Origin: UBA6183 sp964603255
GTDB lineage: Bacteria; Bacteroidota; Bacteroidia; UKL13-3
Length of the DNA: 6,958 bases
Reading direction: 5' to 3'
NCBI GenBank assembly: GCA_964603255.1
Contig: CAZRVA010000140.1
Coordinates: 1 to 6,958, forward strand
Of the stretch, positions 1 through 5,497 are shown piece after piece (the first letter of the stretch is position 1; each line of letters opens with the position of its first letter). The notes beneath the pieces are model-generated. The model saw only the letters and a list, made by a program, of their open reading frames with translations. It made no database searches and was not told the DNA's origin. The translations under genes were made by a program, and so were the position numbers.

Positions 1-239
1 CCAGTATAGTATTCTTTCCTGACAGCACAACCTTTTATTGTGTCAACATATTCATTTAGTCTGATGTCAATCATTTGTCCTGGTTTAAGCTTTACTTTTA
101 CCAATTTGTCACTTTGAAATTTATAAAAGCTATGAATTGTCACACTGTCTTTTGATTGTCCAAAAGCGCAAAAATAAAATGTTGTAAAAACAAAAACGAG
201 AAATGTCTTAACGGCTGTTGTCATAAAATTATTGGTCAT
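1..239 (-). CDS. Secreted protein of unknown function, N-terminal fragment
   Basis: This is an open frame beginning with ATG at 239 and running off the left edge, about 79 residues seen. The N-terminus is a classic Sec signal peptide: a short polar start, a Lys near residue 11, a hydrophobic stretch (FLVFVFTTFYFCAF) and a probable cleavage site at AFG|QS near residues 27/28, with Gln at or near the mature start as is common in Bacteroidota. The mature part seen is polar and Lys-rich (KLVKVKLKPGQMIDIRLNEYVD), consistent with a beta-rich periplasmic or surface protein. A second Met at residue 6 could be the real start. It lies about 70 bases downstream of the PIN toxin on the same strand, so it could be read through from that module, but the signal peptide suggests an unrelated function. 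I do not recognise the family. Confidence 0.6.
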   Translation of the reverse strand, partial: MTNNFMTTAVKTFLVFVFTTFYFCAFGQSKDSVTIHSFYKFQSDKLVKVKLKPGQMIDIRLNEYVDTIKGCAVRKEYYT

Positions 240-308
240 GGCAGCGTTTTTTTAACAGCATCACACTTGATAAGGTAAAACCACTAAATTATGTTGAAAA
301 AGATTTTG

Positions 309-737
309 TTATTTTTCAATACTTTCAATCATTGTAAGTGCTTCTTTGGGTGTTAAGGTTGGTATTGAACTTGATTTAAAATCTTTGGTATCGCGTGTAA
401 CAATGCAATCTATTTTATTTAATGTTTTAGCACAGTTGTATTGAATAGCATCTTCAAAATCTTTAAATGACGAGTCCAATGCCTTTTTTATTACATCTTT
501 GGATACGTCAATGGTTTCAGTCCATTCTTCAAGTTGGCTAAGTATTTTAATGGTTTCGGAATGAGAACAAGATTGTCTGAGGATGTAGTAAATATTATTG
601 TAAGAAACCGCGGCTACATAAATAGTTACTTTCTTTTTAAATGAATAATTGAAAAGCTTGGCTGCCTCAAGTGAAAAAGGTTTTCGATCAGCAAGGAAAT
701 CGATGAGCACATTTGTATCAAGAAATAAATGTTTCAT
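309..737 (-). CDS. PIN-domain ribonuclease toxin (VapC-like, PIN_3 type)
   Basis: This 142-residue PIN-domain protein is the expected size for a type II toxin. Family members are metal-dependent RNases that cut RNA and stop growth until their antitoxin binds them. Visible PIN motifs are D7 and N9 in LDTNVLIDFL, D96 in FEDAIQY, and D116 with D119 in VTRDTKDF, which together form most of the acidic metal site. The usual second acidic residue (Glu of motif 2) is not obvious: the equivalent helix reads VSYNNIYYIL, with Asn where Glu is common, a pattern I recall from Bacteroidota PIN_3 proteins. The start ATG overlaps the upstream antitoxin stop (ATGA, 734-737), which implies translational coupling. 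An 8 bp inverted repeat (TTGAAAAA/TTTTTCAA, 294-319) spans the stop codon. Family call is firm; RNA target cannot be read from sequence. Confidence 0.9.
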   Translation of the reverse strand: MKHLFLDTNVLIDFLADRKPFSLEAAKLFNYSFKKKVTIYVAAVSYNNIYYILRQSCSHSETIKILSQLEEWTETIDVSKDVIKKALDSSFKDFEDAIQYNCAKTLNKIDCIVTRDTKDFKSSSIPTLTPKEALTMIESIEK

Positions 738-985
738 ACCTTGTATTTTTTTGCTAATCCTTTCGTTAATTCCTTTTTGTAATCAAAGTCTTCGGGTAAT
801 TTAATGGTCCCCATTAATTTTAAAATTTTAGGAGATATTGCTTCTTCTTCTTTGCTTTCTTTTGCGGTTAAAGTCATTAGGTAGTTCTCTACAATATCCG
901 AAAGACTTTTTCCGTTATTCTTGGCATATTTTTTAGCAACAGTAATAACCGAATCATCAATTGTTAGCGTAAGTTTAGTTGTCAT
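734..985 (-). CDS. Antitoxin, DUF6364-like ribbon-helix-helix protein
   Basis: This 83-residue protein has the layout of a ribbon-helix-helix antitoxin: a beta strand KLTLTID (residues 4-10), a helix DDSVITVAKKYAKNNG (10-25), then a second helix after KSLSDIVENYLMTLT (26-40). The charged C-terminal half (KESKEEE, then PEDFDYKKELTKGLAKKYKV) is the part expected to wrap around the toxin. The sequence resembles DUF6364 antitoxins of Bacteroidota. It is first in the unit and overlaps the PIN toxin by four bases, the normal antitoxin-toxin order. Such proteins bind their own promoter as dimers; the direct repeats just upstream are candidate sites. The start at 985 follows a good promoter by about 15 bases, with no Shine-Dalgarno, as is usual in this phylum. 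Confidence 0.88.
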   Translation of the reverse strand: MTTKLTLTIDDSVITVAKKYAKNNGKSLSDIVENYLMTLTAKESKEEEAISPKILKLMGTIKLPEDFDYKKELTKGLAKKYKV

Positions 986-1018
986 TGCACGTGTTTTTTT
1001 ATGAACAATTATACGTGT
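984..1018 (-). promoter_or_regulatory. Candidate antitoxin operator: direct repeat ACACGTnnAAT
   Basis: The minus strand carries ACACGTATAAT at 1018-1008 and ACACGTGCAAT at 994-984, 24 bases apart. The first overlaps the -7 box, the second lies between the predicted transcription start and the ATG and includes its first two bases. Two sites in phase across the promoter would suit autorepression by the ribbon-helix-helix antitoxin. This is inference from position; short repeats can arise by chance in AT-rich DNA. Confidence 0.3.
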
Positions 1019-1037
1019 AATTTATGTTATTTCAAAA
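1006..1037 (-). promoter_or_regulatory. Putative promoter of the toxin-antitoxin operon
   Basis: On the minus strand TTTTG (1037-1033) is followed after exactly 19 bases by TATAATTG (1013-1006). This fits the Bacteroidota sigma-ABfr pattern of a TTG-containing -33 box and TAnnTTTG at -7, with one mismatch in the latter. The predicted transcription start would fall about 15 bases before the antitoxin ATG. The call rests on pattern and spacing only. Confidence 0.5.
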
Positions 1038-1196
1038 TAATTATTTGATATTATAACTGGGTTTAAGCTAAGTTCAATATCGATTTCGTTTCACTTAACT
1101 TCTTTTACATAAACCCCGTTTACTCGAGGCACAACAGACCAAACGGTTTGTAAGCACTCGAATTGGCTGAAACCTATGAACAAATCAACTAATATC

Positions 1197-1241
1197 GAAT
1201 GATGAATACTGAATGTTGAATGTTGAATGTTGAATGTTGAA
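1197..1241. repeat. Tandem 7 bp repeat array (GAATGTT unit)
   Basis: On the plus strand there are six heptamers in register, GAATGAT, GAATACT, then four perfect GAATGTT, ending with a partial GAA. On the minus strand the unit reads TTCAACA or AACATTC. Copies decay toward the left end. Similar TTCAACA-type heptamers occur between genes in other Bacteroidota genomes, to my recollection. The array makes an open frame on the minus strand (1091-1315) look protein-like, but the repeated peptide is a by-product of the repeat. Confidence 0.85.
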
Positions 1242-1294
1242 GTAGGGAAGAAACTTAAACAATGAAAGATAATCACCGAACCATAAACCTCAAA

Positions 1295-1314
1295 TGCAGA
1301 CGCTGCGTTCTGCA
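1295..1314. repeat. 20 bp near-palindrome between the two repeat arrays
   Basis: TGCAGA at 1295-1300 is mirrored by TCTGCA at 1309-1314 around the 8-base centre CGCTGCGT, which is itself almost symmetric. It is more GC-rich than its surroundings and has no T tract, so it is not a factor-independent terminator. It lies 61 bases downstream of the phospholipase C-like gene stop (minus strand) and could form a hairpin in the 3' end of that mRNA or be a protein-binding site. Confidence 0.5.
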
Positions 1315-1322
1315 CCTGCGGC

Positions 1323-1368
1323 CAATCAACTCATAACAAATCAACCTATCAACCAATAACTAGTCAAC
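1323..1368. repeat. Degenerate 7-8 bp repeat array (nATCAAC unit)
   Basis: Six units end in AAC at 1330, 1337, 1345, 1353, 1360 and 1368, that is, with spacings of 7, 8, 8, 7 and 8: CAATCAAC, TCATAAC, AAATCAAC, CTATCAAC, CAATAAC, TAGTCAAC. The array begins a few bases after the downstream gene's stop codon. Its CAAC core is the same word as in the other array but on the opposite strand. The 11-mer AACAAATCAAC occurs here (1335-1345) and again at 1179-1189. Confidence 0.65.
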
Positions 1369-1374
1369 CACCAC

Positions 1375-2352
1375 TCAATTCTCCTGTCGGCCAATCATCT
1401 TTTTTTCTTCCAGCAGTTTTTGTTGTTCGGCAATTAAAGCTTTGCGTTCTTCGTCTGTTAATTTTTTAGGTATTTGTTGCAGGTTGGTTAAATCGGGTTG
1501 TCCTGCATCAACCCAAGCGGTATACCAAATGCTGCCCACCGCTAAAACAGATGCACGTATTCTGCGTTCCACTTGGTTATCCAACATGTTGTGGTAAGCC
1601 TCGCTGTATTCTTTCGAGTATACTTTTATCATGGCTTGGCCACGTTGTTCGTTGCTGTATTTTCTGTCGCTACCAAAGGTGGCGTTTAGTTTTCGTTCAA
1701 AATCAAGCACACTGTCTTTAGCAGCATAACTGCCCTCGCTTGCGGCCCAAGCAGCCATTTGCACGTTATCAATGTACTTGGCTCGTCCTACAAAAAAATC
1801 ATATTTATCACTAAACAACTCGGGCAAGCGGCTCTCCCAAAAACCGTGTATGCCATGCTGGTTGGTTTTTTGTCCGTTGTAATTTTCTGTGGAGTGTAAT
1901 GGCACATGTGCATCGCCAATGTAATGTCCTATATCAGCCGATATTTTTAAAATACGATCAAAGTCTTTGGCTTTATATGCCTCGGTTAATTTGTATTTCA
2001 TTAGGTTAATATGCCAAGGTACAATGCCGTATGCTTTTAAGGTATCTTCGGTGTATTTGGCTACCGCGTCTTTCCAATATTTAGGTACGGTATCAATGGG
2101 TACACTTACTTCATAATAATCTAAATCAATATAATGTCGGCAAGCTTCTTCCGGGTCGCTGTACCTGCGCATATCAGCATCTACGGCATGCTCGGTAATG
2201 TATTCGATGTTGGTTTTATAAAACAAAAACAACGATTCGGGCAAGGTAAAAATGGCCAATCGGTTAATGAGTTTGTGTGCAAAAAATCCCCAGCTAAAAA
2301 CAGGTATCACCACACAACAAGCCACTAAAACTAATATTGATTTTTTTAACAT
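1375..2352 (-). CDS. Secreted zinc-dependent phospholipase C / S1-P1 nuclease family hydrolase
   Basis: This 325-residue exported protein belongs to the three-zinc phosphodiesterase fold shared by bacterial phospholipase C and S1/P1 nucleases. A signal peptide (residues 1-20) ends at VFS|W, which would place W21 at the mature N-terminus; in the family the terminal amine of this Trp binds zinc. The other ligands are visible with family spacing: H26, D58, H73, D76, H143 and D147 in GHYIGDAHVPLH, H153, H169 and E173 in GIHGFWES. The W-to-H gap of 5 matches S1/P1 nucleases, whereas Glu (not Asp) at the last position matches B. cereus phospholipase C. The tail (298-325) is a Lys/Glu-rich probable helix. 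It is last in a unit with a cupin gene (19 bases upstream) and a VWA gene. Whether it cuts lipid or nucleic acid cannot be decided here. Confidence 0.85.
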   Translation of the reverse strand: MLKKSILVLVACCVVIPVFSWGFFAHKLINRLAIFTLPESLFLFYKTNIEYITEHAVDADMRRYSDPEEACRHYIDLDYYEVSVPIDTVPKYWKDAVAKYTEDTLKAYGIVPWHINLMKYKLTEAYKAKDFDRILKISADIGHYIGDAHVPLHSTENYNGQKTNQHGIHGFWESRLPELFSDKYDFFVGRAKYIDNVQMAAWAASEGSYAAKDSVLDFERKLNATFGSDRKYSNEQRGQAMIKVYSKEYSEAYHNMLDNQVERRIRASVLAVGSIWYTAWVDAGQPDLTNLQQIPKKLTDEERKALIAEQQKLLEEKKMIGRQEN

Positions 2353-2371
2353 AGGTTAGGGAGTTAAAGTA

Positions 2372-2731
2372 TTATTCTTCACGATTTACAGTATCAATAC
2401 TAAATGCAGGCACACAGCAGCTCCAATACTCGCAAGGTTCGTTAAACGGATTGGAGTAACGCACGCGTGTTCCTTTTTTTATCAAAATGGTTTGTCCGGC
2501 TTCCAGTATAATTTCTTCACCATCTACTTCAAACATTTTTTTACCTTTAAAAACAATGGTTACTTCATCAAACATGGGTGTTTGGTATGGTTCGCTCCAA
2601 CCGGCAGGCGCAATCATATGGGCTATACTAAAATCTTTATCGCCACTGCTGGCTAATCCGTAGTGTTCTTCAATTAATTTTCCATCGGTAGTAGGTACCA
2701 CAAATGGATTATTTTGTTTGATATATGGCAT
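2372..2731 (-). CDS. Small cupin protein, EutQ-like, lacking canonical metal histidines
   Basis: This 119-residue single-domain cupin has no signal peptide and is probably cytoplasmic. Cupin motif 1 can be aligned through E56 and G63 (FDEVTIVFKG), and motif 2 through G79, G87 and N94 (GQTILIKKGTRVRYSN). At the positions of the three metal-binding histidines it has Q50, P52 and V90, so the usual metal site is missing. The DEVTIVFKGK and KKG patterns resemble EutQ-type cupins, which also lack the HxH pair. Two adjacent Cys (105-106) follow the barrel. The gene lies 11 bases after the VWA stop and 19 before the hydrolase, so the three are likely one mRNA. A role as ligand-binding or small-molecule sensor protein is inference; no substrate can be assigned. 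Confidence 0.8.
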   Translation of the reverse strand: MPYIKQNNPFVVPTTDGKLIEEHYGLASSGDKDFSIAHMIAPAGWSEPYQTPMFDEVTIVFKGKKMFEVDGEEIILEAGQTILIKKGTRVRYSNPFNEPCEYWSCCVPAFSIDTVNREE

Positions 2732-2742
2732 AATTTAAATTT

Positions 2743-3837
2743 TTATTTAACTCGTTTTCTTCTGTTGCGTTCGTAATCTTCAAACACAAAATCGCCCAAA
2801 CCATTTAAGCTGCTGTAAAATGCTTTACCATTATTGGTTTGCGTAAACTCTTGTACAAACTGTTGTAAATAAGGGTCGCTGGCAATCATAAATGTGGTAA
2901 TGCTTATGCCTAACCTGCGGCATTGTGCGGCTTGGTTTAATGTTTTGTTGATGATTTTACGGTCTAAACCAAAACTGTTTTTATAGTAACCTGCGCCTTC
3001 TTTTAGGCAAGTAGGTTTACCATCGGTAATCATAAAAATTTGTTTGTTGGCATTTTTTCTTCTGCGTAAAATATCCATAGCCAATTCTAATCCTGCATAG
3101 GTATTGGTGTGGTATGGGCCAACCTGTAAATAAGGCAAATCTTTAACTTCAATAGGCCAGGCATCATTACCAAAAACTATAATATCTAAAGTATCTTTTG
3201 GGTAACGGGTTTTAATTAATTCGGCCAAAGCCATGGCTACTTTTTTAGCCGGAGTAATGCGGTCTTCGCCATATAAAATCATGCTGTGGCTAATGTCTAT
3301 CATTAATACGGTGCTGGCCTGACTTTTATGGTCTTTTTCTCTTACTTCAAGGTCGTTTTCAGTAAGTTGAAAAGCATCAATACCATGATTAATTTGTGCA
3401 TTTTGTATGCTGCTGGTTACATCAATTTGGTCGGGTAAATCGCCAAAGGTGTATTTTCTGGTATCGGCTGTAGCTTCATCGCCAATACCTGTTTTGGTTG
3501 ATTGGTGGTTGCCTTTAGGTGTTTTTTTTAGTTTACCAAAAATTTCGTCTAACGCATTTTTTCTGATGCTTTGATTGGTTTTTGATGTGGGTACTGTTAT
3601 CCCTTCTGCCGGATCATCTTTAATGTAACCTTTATTTTTGAGGTCTTCAATAAAATTACCCATGCCATAGTTGTTGTCGGTAAGTTTGTATTGCTTATCC
3701 AGCTCGTTCATCCAATCCAATGTTTCGGCAACATCGCCATTGGTGTATTGCATCAGTTGTAAAAACAACTTCAACAATTCGTCAAACTTACTGCCTTGTG
3801 GGGCAGGGGTGTATTTATGAAAAAGGTGACCAAGCAT
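2743..3837 (-). CDS. VWA-domain protein with intact MIDAS, CoxE/MoxR-partner type
   Basis: This 364-residue soluble protein has a C-terminal von Willebrand A domain (about 175-345) with a complete metal-ion-dependent adhesion site: D181-S183-S185 (DISHS), Thr244 or Thr246 in HTNTYAG, and D272 in MITDGK. The N-terminal half (1-170) is helical and charged, ending in a YTFGDLPDQID linker. There is no signal peptide or membrane segment, and the tail is basic (NRRKRVK). Intracellular VWA proteins of this sort usually work with a MoxR/Mg-chelatase-type AAA ATPase in assembling or activating another enzyme; none is encoded in this window. It is first in a three-gene unit with the EutQ-like cupin and the secreted hydrolase. 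The domain assignment is firm; the biological target is unknown. Confidence 0.88.
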   Translation of the reverse strand: MLGHLFHKYTPAPQGSKFDELLKLFLQLMQYTNGDVAETLDWMNELDKQYKLTDNNYGMGNFIEDLKNKGYIKDDPAEGITVPTSKTNQSIRKNALDEIFGKLKKTPKGNHQSTKTGIGDEATADTRKYTFGDLPDQIDVTSSIQNAQINHGIDAFQLTENDLEVREKDHKSQASTVLMIDISHSMILYGEDRITPAKKVAMALAELIKTRYPKDTLDIIVFGNDAWPIEVKDLPYLQVGPYHTNTYAGLELAMDILRRRKNANKQIFMITDGKPTCLKEGAGYYKNSFGLDRKIINKTLNQAAQCRRLGISITTFMIASDPYLQQFVQEFTQTNNGKAFYSSLNGLGDFVFEDYERNRRKRVK

Positions 3838-3909
3838 AGCGTAAAATTAAAGAAACAGTTTTACAATAAACAACAAAATGTATCAATTGATTTAGTGAAG
3901 TAATCCCAA

Positions 3910-3938
3910 ATTTTTCTTTGATGACTCAAAAGAAAAAT
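3910..3938. repeat. AT-rich inverted repeat upstream of the VWA gene
   Basis: ATTTTTCTTTGA (3910-3921) pairs with TCAAAAGAAAAAT (3926-3938), giving twelve pairs with one bulged A around the tetraloop TGAC. It lies about 75 bases upstream of the VWA start, in the divergent region shared with the EEP gene. It could be an operator or a hairpin in a leader. No T tract fits a terminator. Confidence 0.45.
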
Positions 3939-4000
3939 CGATGTAAGAAAATCAAGGGTTTAAGTAGTTATAATATACTAAGTTCAAAATTTTCTAAATC

Positions 4001-4012
4001 GGGGTTAACCCC
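4001..4012. repeat. Perfect 12 bp palindrome GGGGTTAACCCC
   Basis: This is a perfect, GC-rich palindrome in an otherwise AT-rich divergent intergenic region. Its right half (CCCC) is also the start of the larger inverted repeat that follows. It could be a dimeric regulator site or the terminus of a small repeated element. Confidence 0.6.
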
Positions 4013-4065
4013 AACTAATGCAGAATGGCCCGTGCAACCCTCATCAAATTCTGCATAATTTGGGG
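4009..4065. repeat. 57-base imperfect inverted repeat (hairpin) before the EEP gene
   Basis: The arm CCCCAACTAATGCAGAAT (4009-4026) and the arm ATTCTGCATAATTTGGGG (4048-4065) are complementary at 16 of 18 positions, nine of them a perfect inner block (ATGCAGAAT/ATTCTGCAT). The 21-base centre (4027-4047) is relatively GC-rich, GGCCCGTGCAACCCTCATC then AA. The structure has no T tract. With the adjoining palindrome it is flanked by TAAAT at 3995-3999 and at 4066-4070, which could be a 5 bp target duplication of a small non-autonomous element or a coincidence of AT-rich DNA. Confidence 0.65.
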
Positions 4066-4108
4066 TAAATGTTTACAAAAAATACACCTTAAAATAACTA
4101 TGAGGTAT

Positions 4109-4116
4109 TATGTTTG
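4109..4116 (+). promoter_or_regulatory. Consensus Bacteroidota -7 box for the EEP gene
   Basis: TATGTTTG matches TAnnTTTG exactly and lies 16 bases before the ATG at 4133, so transcription would start roughly 10 bases before that codon. No clear TTG is found 19-21 bases upstream, so the -33 half is weak. If real, it rules out the in-frame upstream starts at 4025 and 4100 and supports the one chosen from the signal peptide. Confidence 0.45.
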
Positions 4117-4132
4117 CCAGCATTTTAAAATT

Positions 4133-5143
4133 ATGTTCAGAATAGTATTTATCCTTTCGGCCTTATTTATTGGCCACAGCAGCTTTGCCCAGCAAAAGTT
4201 ATGCATTGCATTTTACAACCAAGAAAATTTGTTTGATACCATTGATGATCCAAACAAAAACGACAACGAGTTTTTGCCTTCGGCCAAAAAGGTTTGGAAT
4301 ACCGAGAAGTACATGAATAAAATTAACAACATGGCCAAAGTAATTTCGGGCATGAATGAAAATCAAGCACCTGATATTATAGGTATGTGTGAGGTTGAAA
4401 ATGATGTGGTACTAAAGGACATTGCTGCTGATAAACAATTGAAAAAAGCCAAATACCAAACGGTACACATTGAAGGTCCGGATGAGCGCAGCATTGATAA
4501 CGGCTTGTTGTTTAAAACCGGATCATTTAAATTGATTCATAGCAAAGCGGTTGCTGTTCCATTACCCAACACCAAAACACGCGATATTTTATTGGTGAGA
4601 TTAGAAGCTAAAAATAAGTCGCAGTTGGTGGTATTGGTTAATCATTTTCCATCGCGCATTGGTGGCGAAGAAGCCAGTGAGCCTAAACGTATTGCTGCTG
4701 CACAAGTGTTAAGAGGTATTTGTGATAGTTTGTACCAAATAAACCCACAAGAAAATATTGTTATTATGGGTGATTTTAACGATGAACCAACCAACAGCAG
4801 CATGGATAGTGTGTTACGTGCCAAAGGAAACGAGTATGATTTAAATAACGGTAATTTGTTTAATGCAATGTATGAGTTAAAACAGAACAACGAAGGTTCG
4901 CATTATTACAGAGGTCATTTTAGCATGTTAGATCAAATAGTAATGAGCAGCAGCATTACCAACTGTACGGGTAGTATTTGTTACGATAAAAGCTCGGCTA
5001 CCATTTACAAACAACCATGGATGGTAGAGGCAGAAGGCAAATACAAAGGTGCTCCGTTACGTACGTTTATTGGCGAAAAATACACCAATGGTTATAGCGA
5101 CCATTTACCTGTTTACATCATGGTAACACTCAAAAAGAAATAG
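4133..5143 (+). CDS. Secreted endonuclease/exonuclease/phosphatase (EEP) family hydrolase
   Basis: This 336-residue exported protein has the EEP (DNase I-like) fold, a group of metal-dependent phosphodiesterases and phosphatases. Its motifs appear in order: N29 in FYNQENLFD, E87 in MCEVEN, N170-H171 in NHFPSR, D214 and N216 in MGDFNDEP, D267 in MLDQIV and D323-H324 in YSDHLP, so the active site looks complete. The frame stays open upstream to 4025, but the signal peptide begins at ATG 4133 (MFRIVFILSALFIGHSSFA|QQ), and a -7 box lies just before it, so I start there. The family usually includes nucleases and sphingomyelinase- or inositol-phosphatase-like enzymes; the substrate is not evident. 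It stands alone, divergent from the VWA unit and followed by its own terminator. Confidence 0.88.
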   Translation: MFRIVFILSALFIGHSSFAQQKLCIAFYNQENLFDTIDDPNKNDNEFLPSAKKVWNTEKYMNKINNMAKVISGMNENQAPDIIGMCEVENDVVLKDIAADKQLKKAKYQTVHIEGPDERSIDNGLLFKTGSFKLIHSKAVAVPLPNTKTRDILLVRLEAKNKSQLVVLVNHFPSRIGGEEASEPKRIAAAQVLRGICDSLYQINPQENIVIMGDFNDEPTNSSMDSVLRAKGNEYDLNNGNLFNAMYELKQNNEGSHYYRGHFSMLDQIVMSSSITNCTGSICYDKSSATIYKQPWMVEAEGKYKGAPLRTFIGEKYTNGYSDHLPVYIMVTLKKK

Positions 5144-5169
5144 AAAAATCACTAATAAGAAGTATTGAG

Positions 5170-5197
5170 GGCTGTCCACACAAGGGCGGCCTTTTTT
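5170..5197 (+). terminator. Factor-independent terminator of the EEP gene
   Basis: GGCTGTCC (5170-5177) pairs with GGGCGGCC (5184-5191) over eight positions, two of them G-U in RNA, around the loop ACACAA, followed at once by six Ts (5192-5197). It lies 27 bases after the stop codon. Confidence 0.85.
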
Positions 5198-5198
5198 G

Positions 5199-5240
5199 TT
5201 TTGGTTTGATGAGTTGAGATTAATCGCATCATCACCAAAA
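5199..5240. repeat. Second hairpin-forming repeat after the EEP terminator
   Basis: TTTTGGTTTGATGA (5199-5212) and TCATCACCAAAA (5229-5240) are complementary over twelve pairs apart from a two-base bulge (TT), with a 16-base loop. There is no T tract. It sits between convergent gene ends, so it may help stop or stabilise the minus-strand transcript of the small membrane protein gene. Confidence 0.4.
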
Positions 5241-5297
5241 GTAATAAATGACTAATGTTTTATTATTTAAGGTTATTTAGAGCCTACTTTGTACAGG

Positions 5298-5480
5298 TTA
5301 TTTCAAAAAACCTTTTGCTACCAAATATGGAACTATTAACCAAAGTAAACCTTTGATAAGGAAGAAAAAGAACCCCATCCAACCCATACGCTTAAGCACA
5401 GCCATAAAGCTTTTGCGCTGCGGATGTGGTACCGGGCACTCCAATGGTTTATCTTTTGTTTGCTCTGTAGTAGGATGCAT
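5298..5480 (-). CDS. Small single-helix membrane protein, unknown function
   Basis: This 60-residue protein has a hydrophilic N-terminal part (MHPTTEQTKDKPLECPVPHP), a basic amphipathic stretch (QRKSFMAVLKRMGW) and a hydrophobic C-terminal helix (GFFFFLIKGLLWLIVPYLVAKGF), so it should be a tail-anchored or single-pass inner-membrane protein with its N-terminus in the cytoplasm. I start at the ATG at 5480; a longer frame from a TTG at 5528 would place the coding start inside the predicted promoter. The KRMGW...FFLIKGLLWL pattern reminds me of short conserved Bacteroidota membrane proteins, sometimes misnamed in databases, but I cannot assign a role. It is divergent from dps, separated by only 86 bases. 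Confidence 0.62.
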   Translation of the reverse strand: MHPTTEQTKDKPLECPVPHPQRKSFMAVLKRMGWMGFFFFLIKGLLWLIVPYLVAKGFLK

Positions 5481-5497
5481 AGCTGTAAATGCGAGTG

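Larger units (their letters stand above)
986..1374. other. 389-base intergenic region without a credible gene
   Basis: Between the antitoxin start and the phospholipase C-like stop, both strands lack any frame with recognisable protein features. The first ~50 bases are the toxin-antitoxin promoter; 1038-1178 shows nothing I can name; 1179-1368 is the repeat-bearing segment described separately. No terminator with a T tract is visible for the 1375-3837 transcription unit. Confidence 0.7.

Noticed and set aside
1091..1315. 74-codon minus-strand open frame
   Set aside because: Its central peptide (STFNIQHSTFSIHHS) is just the translated heptad repeat, and the rest has no protein-like features; it is a by-product of the repeat region.
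1197..1368. CRISPR array
   Set aside because: The units are 7-8 bp and contiguous, without spacers or cas genes.
2134..2328. 64-codon plus-strand frame inside the phospholipase C-like gene
   Set aside because: It is antisense to a well-supported gene with conserved metal ligands and has no family features.
1059..4000. Shared words GGGTTTAAG and CTAAGTTCAA near 1059-1078 and 3956-3988 as a dispersed repeat
   Set aside because: Matches are about 10 bases, expected by chance in a window of this size, and the spacing between them differs.
4001..4070. Integron attC site
   Set aside because: The arms begin CCCCAAC and end TTTGGGG, which fail the RYYYAAC and GTTRRRY consensus, and there is no integrase or cassette array.
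4642..4890. 82-codon minus-strand frame inside the EEP gene
   Set aside because: It lies opposite the catalytic motifs of a clear gene; composition is explained by the complementary strand.
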